The notes below the pieces were generated by a model. It was not told the origin of the DNA. It ran no database searches and saw only the letters and a list, made by a program, of their open reading frames with translations. Source: JAEUOS01 sp040382235 (lineage in GTDB: Bacteria; Pseudomonadota; Gammaproteobacteria; Burkholderiales; JAEUOS01). Taken from it: 58,356 nt of DNA. The translations under genes and the position numbers were made by a program. Shown in pieces: positions 1 to 8,108 of the stretch. The stretch's first letter is position 1. Each line of letters starts with the position of its first letter. Location of the stretch: NCBI GenBank assembly GCA_040382235.1, contig JBEIFV010000018.1, forward strand, positions 1 to 58,356, given 5' to 3'.

Positions 1-47
1 CGTCGGCTGCAAATCGGCCGCAGCGGTCCATTTTTCACCGTCTTCTT

Positions 48-70
48 GGCCCATAGCTGGGCTATGGGCC
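48..70. repeat. Perfect 10-bp inverted repeat in a non-coding stretch
   Basis: Arms GGCCCATAGC (48-57) and GCTATGGGCC (61-70) are perfectly complementary around a 3-base loop TGG. No poly-T run follows, so it does not look like a simple intrinsic terminator. Bases 1-128 hold no gene I can recognise on either strand. The stretch reads like a structured intergenic or repeat element cut by the window edge. That last point is inference. Confidence 0.6.
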
Positions 71-178
71 TTCGAATCCCGCAAAAACTGTCCTCGCTGG
101 GGCCAATTTTCGCTCTCGACGCCCTAAGTCCGACAGCCTGCCAGAGCACACCGGACTCACGATGAAGCGACGGTTGAA

Positions 179-448
179 ATGTTTTGCCGCGACCCGGCGC
201 TTGCGGCCGGGTATCTGAACTCCGTACTGGCCGATGGCGATGAAACCGACCTGATGCTTGCCTTACGCAGTCTCAGCAAGGCGTTTGGCGGCGTTCAAGA
301 GATAGCACGTCAGGCAGAGTTGAATGCGCATACGCTCTATCGCACACTCTCCCTGCAGGGGAATCCTGAATTGAAAACGCTTTCTGCGATTCTCAAGGCC
401 ATGGGGATGCGATTGGCCATACAGCCAATTCATCAGGAGCATGTTTAA
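179..448 (+). CDS. HTH antidote-like transcriptional regulator (HigA-like), start uncertain
   Basis: The protein (89 aa from the ATG at 179) resembles the small putative addiction-module antidote family. An N-terminal acidic helix (DPALAAGYLNSVLADGDE) leads into an XRE-type helix-turn-helix around residues 40-75, ending GNPELKTLSAILKAMGMRL, typical of these antidotes. The reading frame stays open upstream to 128 and encodes HDEATVE just before the annotated Met. My recollection is that homologues carry a similar segment, yet there is no in-frame ATG, GTG or TTG there. The native start may therefore be lost, or translation begins at 179. No toxin partner is visible between here and the window edge. 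Family placement is fairly safe; functionality is not. Confidence 0.6.
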   Translation: MFCRDPALAAGYLNSVLADGDETDLMLALRSLSKAFGGVQEIARQAELNAHTLYRTLSLQGNPELKTLSAILKAMGMRLAIQPIHQEHV

Positions 449-763
449 GGGAACGCTGAATCGGTACCCGGAATGCAATCTATCGAACGGAACTGCGTTT
501 GAATTCAACCGCTTGCAAAGACGGTGTTTTCAACCCTGAGACGCATGCCGTGCTTTCTTGGCCAACTCCGCTCTAGTGATTGGCATTTGCGGGCGACAAC
601 ACAGCAAGATTCCACCATGGTCGCGCAAGCAAATCCGAGCAGGCATTGAGGCTGCCACCTCCTTACAATTGCAGATTGGCGGCAAGAATACGCCGCAAGC
701 CCACCCCGGACCGAGCCCTTCGGCTCGGCACCGGCGCGGCGAATCAACGAAACAAGGCATCCC
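449..763. other. Non-coding stretch upstream of serC
   Basis: I see no supportable gene in these 315 bases. A perfect 7-bp hairpin (CCGAGCC 711-717, loop CTTC, GGCTCGG 722-728) lies 36 bases before the serC start, without a following T tract. It could be a weak leader structure. No convincing promoter hexamers were found. Confidence 0.4.
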
Positions 764-1846
764 ATGACTAGAGTATTCAATTTCAGCGCAGGACCGGCAA
801 CCCTGCCGGAAGAGGTGTTGCGCCAGGCAGCCGAGGAGATGCTCGACTGGCACGGCAGCGGCATGTCGGTGATGGAAATGAGCCATCGCGGCCGCGAATT
901 CATCAGCATCGCGGACGAAGCCGAGGCGGACCTGCGTGAACTGCTGGCGGTGCCGGCCAATTACAAGGTGCTGTTCCTGCAGGGCGGGGCGCTGGCGCAG
1001 AATGCGGTGGTGCCGATGAACCTGCTGCGCGGCAAGAGCGTGGCCGATTATGTGAACACCGGCGAATGGTCGAAGAAATCGATCAAGGAGGCGCAGAAAT
1101 ACTGCAGCGTGAACGTTGCCGCCAGTGGCGCCGACAGCAAGTTCACCGCCATTCCGGCGCGCGATACCTGGAAGTTGAGTAGCGACGCGGCCTATGTGCA
1201 CATCTGCACCAACGAGACCATCGGCGGCCTTGAGTACCACTGGACGCCGGACACCGGCGCTGTGCCGCTGGTGGCCGACATGTCATCGCACATTCTGTCG
1301 CGCCCGGTGGAGGTGGCCAAGTACGGGCTCATCTACGCCGGTGCGCAGAAGAACATGGGCATGGCGGGATTGACCGTGGTGATCGTGCGCGACGACCTGA
1401 TCGGGCAGGCCTTGCCGATCACGCCTTCGGTATTCGACTACAAGCAGCAGTCCGAGGCCGACTCCATGTTCAACACGCCCTCGACGTATTCGGTCTATAT
1501 CGCCGGGCTGGTGTTCAAGTGGTTGAAGCGCCAGGGGGGCCTGGCGGCGATGGAGGCGCGCAATATCGCCAAGGCGCAATTGCTGTACGACCTGCTCGAT
1601 CAAAGCGCGTTTTACGCCAACGCCGTCACTCCGGCCGACCGCTCGCGCATGAACGTGGTGTTTACCTTGAAGGATGCGGCGCTGGACGAGGCTTTTCTCA
1701 AGGCCGCGAAGGAGCGTGGCATGTCGCAGTTGAAGGGGCATCGCGCGGTGGGCGGCATGCGTGCCTCGATCTACAACGCCATGCCGATCGAAGGCGTGCG
1801 CGCACTGGTCGAATTGATGCGCGAATTCGAGGCCAAGCATGCATGA
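764..1846 (+). CDS. serC: Phosphoserine aminotransferase
   Basis: This PLP enzyme converts 3-phosphohydroxypyruvate and glutamate to O-phosphoserine and 2-oxoglutarate in serine biosynthesis, and also acts in the pyridoxal phosphate pathway. The 360-aa length is normal for SerC. The N-terminus FNFSAGPATLP is the family signature, and the PLP Schiff-base lysine is K196 in the context YAGAQKNMG. The stop overlaps the start of the following phosphoglycerate-dehydrogenase-like gene by 8 bases, so the two genes that act consecutively in the pathway are translationally coupled. The cytoplasmic assignment follows from the family. Confidence is high. Confidence 0.97.
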   Translation: MTRVFNFSAGPATLPEEVLRQAAEEMLDWHGSGMSVMEMSHRGREFISIADEAEADLRELLAVPANYKVLFLQGGALAQNAVVPMNLLRGKSVADYVNTGEWSKKSIKEAQKYCSVNVAASGADSKFTAIPARDTWKLSSDAAYVHICTNETIGGLEYHWTPDTGAVPLVADMSSHILSRPVEVAKYGLIYAGAQKNMGMAGLTVVIVRDDLIGQALPITPSVFDYKQQSEADSMFNTPSTYSVYIAGLVFKWLKRQGGLAAMEARNIAKAQLLYDLLDQSAFYANAVTPADRSRMNVVFTLKDAALDEAFLKAAKERGMSQLKGHRAVGGMRASIYNAMPIEGVRALVELMREFEAKHA

Positions 1847-3029
1847 CGTGTTCAAGGTGCTGGTGTTGAACCAGATCTCCTCCGTCGGCCTGAAGCGCCT
1901 GCCGCAGGAGCGTTACTCGGTCGGCAAGGGGATCGCCGCGCCGGACGCTATCCTGGTGCGCTCGCAGGACATGCACGCGATGGAGATTGCGCCGTCGGTG
2001 CGCGCTGTCGGCCGCGCCGGCGCCGGCACCAACAATATTCCGGTCAAGGCCTTGTCCTCCCGTGGTGTGCCGGTGTTCAACGCGCCGGGCGGCAATGCCA
2101 ATGCGGTCAAGGAACTGGTATTGGCCGGCATGCTGATGGCCGCGCGCAACCTGGCGCCGGCATTGAGTTTCACCGGTGGCCTGGCCGCGCAGGGGGATGA
2201 ACTGGAGCGGCAGGTCGAAGAAGGCAAGAAGCAGTTTGCCGGGTTCGAATTGAGCGGGCACACGCTCGGCGTGATCGGCCTGGGGCGGGTTGGTTGCCTG
2301 GTGGCGGATGCGGCCATCAAGCTGGGCATGCAGGTGCTGGGTTACGACCCCGACATCACGGTGGACGCGGCCTGGAGTCTGCCGGCGCAGGTGAAGCGCG
2401 CGCACAGTGTCGACGAGGTGCTCAAGGCTGGCCACTTCGTCACCCTGCATGTGCCGCTGTTGCCGGCCACGCGCGACCTGGTGGACGCGCGCAATCTTGA
2501 ACTCATGCGCCATGGCGCGGTGCTGCTCAATTTTTCGCGCGACGGCATCGTCAATGAAGAGGCGGTGCTTGCAGCGCTCACCGCGCACAAGCTCAAGGCC
2601 TATGTGAGCGATTTTCCCAGCGCCGCATCGCGCGGCCATGCCGGGGTGGTCGCCCTGCCGCATCTCGGTGCCTCGACCCGCGAGGCCGAAGACAACTGTG
2701 CGGTGATGGTGGCCGACGCCTTGCGCGACTATCTGGAGCACGGCAACATCCGCAATACCGTCAACTTTCCGGAAGTGGTGATGGCGCGCGAATCGCCGTA
2801 TCGTGTGGCGATTGCCAATGCCAACGTGCCCAACATGCTGGGGCAGATATCGACCGCGATGGCGCATGCGGGCTTGAACATCCACAACATGATCAACAAG
2901 TCGCGCGGCGAGATGGCCTATACCTTAGTCGATGTCGACAGCCCGGTGCCGGCGGCAACGGTGGCGGCGCTGGCCGCTATCGAAGGGGTGCTGGTGGCTC
3001 GCTACCTGCCGCTCAAGGACCAGGCGTGA
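1839..3029 (+). CDS. serA: D-3-phosphoglycerate dehydrogenase (SerA family, C-terminal ACT domain)
   Basis: This NAD-dependent 2-hydroxyacid dehydrogenase should oxidise 3-phosphoglycerate to 3-phosphohydroxypyruvate, the substrate of the SerC encoded just upstream. The 396-aa chain shows a nucleotide-binding GLGRVG in the middle. The dehydrogenase signature NFSRDGIVNEEAV follows, then the catalytic His region LPHLGASTREAEDN. A C-terminal ACT-like domain starts near residue 310 (RVAIANANVPNMLGQIS), the usual site of serine feedback in the short SerA type. The ATG lies inside the end of serC (8-base overlap), which supports an operon. A related 2-hydroxyacid dehydrogenase is possible, but the serC pairing makes SerA the best call. 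Confidence 0.92.
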   Translation: MHDVFKVLVLNQISSVGLKRLPQERYSVGKGIAAPDAILVRSQDMHAMEIAPSVRAVGRAGAGTNNIPVKALSSRGVPVFNAPGGNANAVKELVLAGMLMAARNLAPALSFTGGLAAQGDELERQVEEGKKQFAGFELSGHTLGVIGLGRVGCLVADAAIKLGMQVLGYDPDITVDAAWSLPAQVKRAHSVDEVLKAGHFVTLHVPLLPATRDLVDARNLELMRHGAVLLNFSRDGIVNEEAVLAALTAHKLKAYVSDFPSAASRGHAGVVALPHLGASTREAEDNCAVMVADALRDYLEHGNIRNTVNFPEVVMARESPYRVAIANANVPNMLGQISTAMAHAGLNIHNMINKSRGEMAYTLVDVDSPVPAATVAALAAIEGVLVARYLPLKDQA

Positions 3030-3094
3030 GCCCCCAAACGCCTGGCAAGGACGCCGTTCGCGTGACGCACTGCTGCCGAGGAGCAAGATAAGCC

Positions 3095-3727
3095 ATGTCC
3101 CACGAACATCATGATCACGATCACGATCACAGCGAGCTCGATGCCAACGAGCTGCGCGTGCGCGCGCTTGAAAGCGTTCTCACCGAGAAGGGCTATATCG
3201 ATCCGGCGGCACTGGACGTGCTGATCGATACCTACACCACTGCGGTCGGCCCGCGCAACGGTGCGCGCGTGGTGGCGCGCGCCTGGGTCGATACTGCCTA
3301 CCGCGAGCGCCTGCTGGCCGACGCCACGTCGGCGATCGCCGAGCTCGGCTATTCCGGGCGCCAGGGCGAGCACATGATCGCGGTCGAGAACACGCCCGCG
3401 CGTCACAACATCGTGGTGTGCACCCTGTGCAGCTGCTATCCGTGGCCGGTGCTGGGGCTGCCGCCGACCTGGTACAAGAGCGCGCCTTATCGTTCACGGG
3501 TGGTCAAGGATCCGCGTGGTGTGCTGGCCGATTTCGGCGTGAGCCTGCCTGCGAGCACGGAAATCCGTGTCTGGGATTCCACCGCGGAAGTGCGCTATCT
3601 GGTGATTCCGCAGCGCCCGGCCGGCACCGAGCTACTAGCCGAAGCGGCGCTGGCGGCACTGGTCACGCGTGACTCGATGATCGGCGCCGGGTTGGTCGGC
3701 AGCACACCGGCGCTGCCAGCATCATGA
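3095..3727 (+). CDS. nthA: Nitrile hydratase alpha subunit, cobalt type
   Basis: With the beta subunit this enzyme hydrates nitriles to amides. The metal site is plain: C109-T-L-C112-S-C114 followed by YPWPVLGLPP. Thr after the first Cys is the established marker of the cobalt class, whereas the iron class has Ser. Two of the cysteines are expected to be oxidised to sulfinic and sulfenic forms. The 210-aa length is normal. The N-terminus is unusually rich in His and Asp (HEHHDHDHDH within residues 3-12), which could bind metal; that is inference. The next gene, the beta subunit, overlaps by 4 bases (ATGA). A purine-rich AGGAG precedes the start. Confidence 0.96.
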   Translation: MSHEHHDHDHDHSELDANELRVRALESVLTEKGYIDPAALDVLIDTYTTAVGPRNGARVVARAWVDTAYRERLLADATSAIAELGYSGRQGEHMIAVENTPARHNIVVCTLCSCYPWPVLGLPPTWYKSAPYRSRVVKDPRGVLADFGVSLPASTEIRVWDSTAEVRYLVIPQRPAGTELLAEAALAALVTRDSMIGAGLVGSTPALPAS

Positions 3728-4383
3728 GTTACACAAGCCATGCCGATCTTGGCGGCCGCTCCGGTTTTGGCGTGGTCACCCCCGAGGCCGAAGGCGAGTT
3801 GTTTCATGCGGCGTGGGAGCCGCGCGCGTTGGCGTTGACCCTGGCGATGGGCGCCACCGGCTGCTGGAACATCGATGCCAGTCGCGCCGCGCGCGAGAGT
3901 TTGCCCAATTACGCGGAACTCGGCTACTACGAAATCTGGCTTGGCGCGCTCGAGAAGTTGCTGGCCGAGCGTGACCTTGTAAAGCCTGACGAACTGGCGG
4001 CCGGCCACGCACTGCATGCGCCTGTGCCGGTGGCGCGGGTACTGAAATCGGCTCAGGTTGCCGCCGCGCTGGCCAAGGGTTCGCCCACCGAGCGCAGCGC
4101 GACTGCGCCCGCGCGCTTCGCGGTCGGGCAGCGCGTGCGTACACACATGGAGCCGGCGCCGCACCACACCCGCCTGCCTGGATATTTTCGTGGCAAGGCT
4201 GGCCTCATTGAGCGCGTACTGGGCCCGCATGTGTTCGCCGATGCCCATGCTCGGGGGCTGGGCGAGGATCCGCGCTGGCTCTACACAGTGGTGTTCGATG
4301 CGACCGAGTTGTGGGGAGCGGACGCCGACCCGGGCCACCGCGTTTCGTTTGATGCCTGGGAACCTTACCTGGAGCCGGCATGA
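3724..4383 (+). CDS. nthB: Nitrile hydratase beta subunit
   Basis: The 219-aa protein is the structural partner of the alpha subunit and forms the other half of the active-site cleft. The N-terminal DLGGRSGFG and the helical segment with LHAAWEPRA-like spacing (FHAAWEPRALALTLAMG) mark the family. The C-terminal SH3-like barrel region contains the segment RFAVGQRVRTH and the downstream HHTRLPGY, which are characteristic. It overlaps both neighbours by 4 bases (ATGA junctions), so alpha, beta and accessory protein are translationally coupled. The alpha-beta-accessory order fits cobalt-type clusters. Confidence 0.95.
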   Translation: MSYTSHADLGGRSGFGVVTPEAEGELFHAAWEPRALALTLAMGATGCWNIDASRAARESLPNYAELGYYEIWLGALEKLLAERDLVKPDELAAGHALHAPVPVARVLKSAQVAAALAKGSPTERSATAPARFAVGQRVRTHMEPAPHHTRLPGYFRGKAGLIERVLGPHVFADAHARGLGEDPRWLYTVVFDATELWGADADPGHRVSFDAWEPYLEPA

Positions 4384-4754
4384 GTGCCGCCGGCGTTGAT
4401 CTGCGATTGTTGCCGCTGCTGCCGCACGATGCCGACGGGCCCGTGTTCAAGGCGCCGTGGGAGGCGCACGCCTTCGCCATGACCTTGAAGCTGCATGAAC
4501 GCGGCGTATTCACCTGGGCCGAATGGGCGGCGGCATTGTCGCGCGCGATCGCCGCTGCGCAGGTCGCCGGCGACGCCGATCTGGGTGATACCTACTACCG
4601 GCACTGGCTTGACGCGCTGGAGGCGCTGGTCACCGCCAAGCAAGTCAGCAGTGCGGACGAATTGCAGCGTTACCGGGCGGCCTGGGATCATGCCGCCGAT
4701 CGCACGCCGCACGGCCAGCCAATCGTGCTTGCACGGTCCGACTTCGCGGCCTGA
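4380..4754 (+). CDS. Nitrile hydratase accessory protein (metallochaperone-like activator)
   Basis: The 124-aa protein belongs to the small accessory proteins that resemble the N-terminal half of the beta subunit and help deliver or swap cobalt into the alpha subunit. The diagnostic segment is VFKAPWEAHAFAM followed by GVFTWAEWAAAL. It starts inside the end of the beta-subunit gene (4-base overlap). No amidase follows. The next gene is a dehydrogenase after a 219-base gap, so the amide product is handled elsewhere or by an enzyme not recognisable here. Confidence 0.9.
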   Translation: MSAAGVDLRLLPLLPHDADGPVFKAPWEAHAFAMTLKLHERGVFTWAEWAAALSRAIAAAQVAGDADLGDTYYRHWLDALEALVTAKQVSSADELQRYRAAWDHAADRTPHGQPIVLARSDFAA

Positions 4755-4973
4755 GGGTCGAACCCGCTCGCCTGCGGTTTTGAGAGGTGCATACTCGTCG
4801 GGCCTGCCGCGAGCGCGGCGCCACCGCCACATGGCGCAGTTTGGCGAAAGCGACGGCCCATCGCGCTGCGGAGCAGATGCAGCTGGGGGACACCGTTTGC
4901 ACGGCTAGAATCAGGCTCGATTGACGCGTGGCGGGCGCGCGGCGCTGGAGCGGACAACAAAGGGAGCACTACG

Positions 4974-5876
4974 ATGTCGGCAATCGGGCGGATTGGATTC
5001 ATCGGCCTGGGGGTGATGGGGGAACCGATATGCCGCAATCTTGCGTCCAAGAGCGGCGTCGCGGTGGTCGCCTTCGACACCCAGGCCGCGCCGCTTGCGC
5101 GCCTGCGCGCGCAGGGGGTCAAGGCGGCGGGGTCGGTGCGCGAGGTCGCCGACGAAGCTGACGTGATCTTCATGTGCCTGCCCAGCGGCGCCCACGTGGA
5201 AAGCATCTGCGACGGCCCGCAAGGTTTGCTGGCGCTGGCAAGGCGCGGCCAGATCGTGGTCGACCTCGGCACTTCTCCCATGAGCCTGGCACGCCGTCTT
5301 GCGGCGGCATTCGCCGAGCGCGGCGTGGGATTCGCCGATGCGCCGATCGCGCGCACCCGGCAGGCGGCACAGGAAGGAACGCTGAGCGTGATGGTCGGTG
5401 GCGATGCCGCGACCTTCGCACAACTGGAACCCCTGATTCGCTGCTTCGCGTCCGACATCACCCATTGCGGCGCGGCCGGCAGCGGCCAGGCGATCAAGAT
5501 CTTGAACAACATGGTGCTGATGCAAACCGTCAATGCCTTGGCCGAGGCCATCGCCATGGCGCACCGTGTCGGCATCGCACCGGAGTTGCTGTTGTCGACC
5601 CTGGCCAAGGGCTCGGCCGACAGCTTCGCGTTGCGCAACCATGGCTTGAAGGCGATGGTGCCGGATGTGTTTCCCGAGCAGGCGTTTTCCACCGAGTATG
5701 CACAAAAAGACATCGCTTACGCGTTGCGACTGGCCGCTGAAACCGGGGTCCACGCACCCGGCGCGGAGTTGGTGGCGCAGGTGTTGCAACAAACCAGCGA
5801 GGCCGGCTATGGCAAGCTGTATTGGCCGGTGCTGGCGCGAGTCGTCGACAGGCATGTGAAAGGAGAGTTGAAATGA
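4974..5876 (+). CDS. NAD(P)-dependent beta-hydroxyacid dehydrogenase (3-hydroxyisobutyrate dehydrogenase family)
   Basis: The 300-aa protein starts with a Rossmann motif (GFIGLGVMGEP) and contains the family catalytic-lysine segment GSGQAIKILNNMV near residues 165-175. This places it with 3-hydroxyisobutyrate, tartronate semialdehyde and 2-(hydroxymethyl)glutarate dehydrogenases. The actual substrate cannot be read from sequence. A good ribosome site (AAGGGAG) precedes the ATG at 4974. It overlaps the following MmgE/PrpD gene by 4 bases, so the two probably act in one pathway, perhaps on a branched acid. The preceding 219-base gap may hold its own promoter. Confidence 0.88.
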   Translation: MSAIGRIGFIGLGVMGEPICRNLASKSGVAVVAFDTQAAPLARLRAQGVKAAGSVREVADEADVIFMCLPSGAHVESICDGPQGLLALARRGQIVVDLGTSPMSLARRLAAAFAERGVGFADAPIARTRQAAQEGTLSVMVGGDAATFAQLEPLIRCFASDITHCGAAGSGQAIKILNNMVLMQTVNALAEAIAMAHRVGIAPELLLSTLAKGSADSFALRNHGLKAMVPDVFPEQAFSTEYAQKDIAYALRLAAETGVHAPGAELVAQVLQQTSEAGYGKLYWPVLARVVDRHVKGELK

Positions 5877-7234
5877 ACGGCTTGACAGAATCGATTGCGC
5901 AGTTCGTCAGCAGCGGTGTTGCCGTACCGGAGGCCGCGGCGCGCTTCGTGCGCTTGGGCTTCACCGATACCATAGCCACCATGATCGCCGGCCGCGATGA
6001 GCCGGTGGTAGGCATCGTGCGGCGTTTTGTAGGCGAGCGTCGTTCCTCCGCGACCGAAGCGCGCGTGCTGTTCGGCAGCCTCTTCGTCGCAGCCGCTGAT
6101 GCCGCCCTGATCAACGCCACCGCCGCGCACGCGCTCGACTATGACGATGTGGCGCTGGGCGGCCATCCGAGCACGGTGCTGGTGCCGGCGCTGCTGGCCG
6201 AAGGCGAGCGCCTGGGCGCATCCGGCGCGGACGTGATGCGCGCCTATCTGGTGGGCTATGAGGTGTGGGCGGAATTGTTGTCGCGCGAACCGGATGCCTA
6301 TCACCTCAAAGGCTGGCATCCAACCGCGGTGCTCGGTACTGTCGGAACCGCGGCAGCGGTGGCGCATCTGAATCGGCTTTCGCCGCAGATATGCCGCAAC
6401 GCGCTGGCGCTGGCGGCCAGCATGGCCGCTGGTCTGGTGGCCAATTTCGGCACCATGACCAAACCGCTGCACGCCGGGCGTGCTGCTGCCAACGCGATCG
6501 AGGCGGTGCGTCTGGCGGCGCTGGGCCTGACCGCCGCGCCCGATGTGTTCGAGCATCATGCGGGCTTCTTGGCCGCGCTCTCGCCCAAAGGCCAGGCCCG
6601 GCGCGACGGGCCGGCGGCTGATCTTGGCAGTCAATTGCGCATCCTCGAAGCAGGCCTGTCGATCAAGAAATACCCGATGTGCTACGCCACCCACCGTGTG
6701 ATCGACGGCGTGCTTGACCTGGCGACCGCGCATGACCTCAAGCCGCAGGACGTGCGCCAGGTCAATGCGAGCATTGGCGTGGCGCAGGCCTCGATGCTGC
6801 GTAATCACAATCCGGTGACCGGTCTTGAAGCCAAGTTCAGCCTTGAATTCGCCGTGGCGTCCGCGCTGGTGGCGCGCAAGGTGGGCTTAGGGCAGCTCAC
6901 CGACGCTTTTGTAGGCCAGGCCGAGGTGCGCGCGGCGATGGCCAAGGTGAACATCGCGACGGTTAAGTCGGTGTGCCCGATCGAGCCGGTGTTCGCGCTC
7001 AATGACGGCGTGGTGATCGAACTGAATGACGGCACGAAGCTTGACGCCGGCGAGATTCGATTCGCGCGCGGCAACGCCATGCTGCCCTTGCGGGAGGCCG
7101 ATCTTGAGGCTAAATTCCTCGATTGCACTGCAGGTTTCGCGGACTTCGATGCCGAAGCCCTTTACCAACAACTTGCAAGGCTGGGCGAGCAGCGAAGCTT
7201 GGGCGCGCTTGGCCGCGTCGGCGCCATTCATTGA
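5873..7234 (+). CDS. MmgE/PrpD family protein
   Basis: The 453-aa protein belongs to the family of 2-methylcitrate dehydratase (PrpD), cis-aconitate decarboxylase and related enzymes that add or remove water or CO2 on tricarboxylic or branched acids. Family features are HALDYDDVALGGHPS, the GWHPTAVLGTVG segment and the KKYPMCYATHR segment. I chose the ATG at 5873 because it follows AGGAG at 5861 and overlaps the stop of the previous gene (ATGA). An in-frame ATG at 5822 would add 17 residues inside the previous gene. A second, divergent MmgE/PrpD protein lies at 26581-27981. The substrate is unknown. Confidence 0.88.
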   Translation: MNGLTESIAQFVSSGVAVPEAAARFVRLGFTDTIATMIAGRDEPVVGIVRRFVGERRSSATEARVLFGSLFVAAADAALINATAAHALDYDDVALGGHPSTVLVPALLAEGERLGASGADVMRAYLVGYEVWAELLSREPDAYHLKGWHPTAVLGTVGTAAAVAHLNRLSPQICRNALALAASMAAGLVANFGTMTKPLHAGRAAANAIEAVRLAALGLTAAPDVFEHHAGFLAALSPKGQARRDGPAADLGSQLRILEAGLSIKKYPMCYATHRVIDGVLDLATAHDLKPQDVRQVNASIGVAQASMLRNHNPVTGLEAKFSLEFAVASALVARKVGLGQLTDAFVGQAEVRAAMAKVNIATVKSVCPIEPVFALNDGVVIELNDGTKLDAGEIRFARGNAMLPLREADLEAKFLDCTAGFADFDAEALYQQLARLGEQRSLGALGRVGAIH

Positions 7235-7332
7235 ACAAGGCCGTAGGTCACAAATGTCACTTTTGCAACCTGCGGAATCGAAAGGACTTTTCGTTCGAGG
7301 GCCCGCATTACAGAGACTTGTTCAGCGTTATC

Positions 7333-8073
7333 CTAGAACTTTTCCCCGTTGGGCAGATAGCGCCACTGCCCCGGCGCCAGGCCGGCCATCGGCACCCGCC
7401 CGATGCGGATGCGCTTCATGCCCAGCACATTGAGGCCCACACTGGCGCACATGTGCGCGATCTGCCCGGGCCGCTCACCCTTGAGCGCGAAGCGCAGCCG
7501 GCGCTCGTTTTGCCAACTCGCCTTGATCGGCGGCAGCGCCTTGCCGTTCCACTCCAGCCCGTGATTGAGGCGCTTTAAGCCGTGCTCGGCAATCTCGCCT
7601 TCGACTTCTACAATCACCTCGTGTTCGATGCCGCCGGCGTCCTGCGTCAGCTTGCGCGCGATGCGCCCGTCCTGCGTGAATACCACCAGGCCGCTGGCCC
7701 TCTTTTCCAGCGGCGCCACCGGCTTCAGATGCATGAAGTGGCTCTTCAGAACGCGGATGCCTGAGCGGTCGTCGCTCGCCCGCGCAGAACTTTTCAGGTA
7801 TTCCATTGCCGGGTCGCCACCTGACGCAGCGGCTGCGGCATCGCCCGCGTGTGCCGCCGGCTGGTGCAACAGGATGGTGACGGGCGCCGCCGGCTTGAGC
7901 GTCGCATGTGCATCGAGCTCGACTTTCTGCGAGTCGCCGACGCGGGATTCCGCCACCAGCACGACCCGCCCGTCGACCCGCACCCAGCCGGCGCTGATGT
8001 AGTGCTCCGCATCGCTGCGCGAACATGACACCTGTGCCGCGAGGCGCTTGGCGAGGCGAATGGAATCGGTCAT
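7333..8073 (-). CDS. RluF-like rRNA pseudouridine synthase with altered catalytic residue
   Basis: The 246-aa protein has an N-terminal S4 RNA-binding domain (about residues 1-60). A pseudouridine-synthase domain of the RsuA/RluB/E/F branch follows, for example GLVVFTQDGRIARKL. The family's catalytic Asp normally sits in RLD followed a few residues later by a small-Gly-Leu motif. Here the aligned segment reads PVAPLEKRASGL, with Glu123 at the Asp position and Pro at the Arg position. Activity is therefore uncertain, or the variant is a specialised lineage. The start at 8073 is chosen because the sequence upstream is antisense-like to the RraA gene. The neighbouring RraA gene ends 35 bases upstream on the same strand. 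Confidence 0.82.
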   Translation of the reverse strand: MTDSIRLAKRLAAQVSCSRSDAEHYISAGWVRVDGRVVLVAESRVGDSQKVELDAHATLKPAAPVTILLHQPAAHAGDAAAAASGGDPAMEYLKSSARASDDRSGIRVLKSHFMHLKPVAPLEKRASGLVVFTQDGRIARKLTQDAGGIEHEVIVEVEGEIAEHGLKRLNHGLEWNGKALPPIKASWQNERRLRFALKGERPGQIAHMCASVGLNVLGMKRIRIGRVPMAGLAPGQWRYLPNGEKF

Positions 8074-8108
8074 GAGATCTTCACCGGTGGCGGGACGCCG
8101 GCCAGTTC

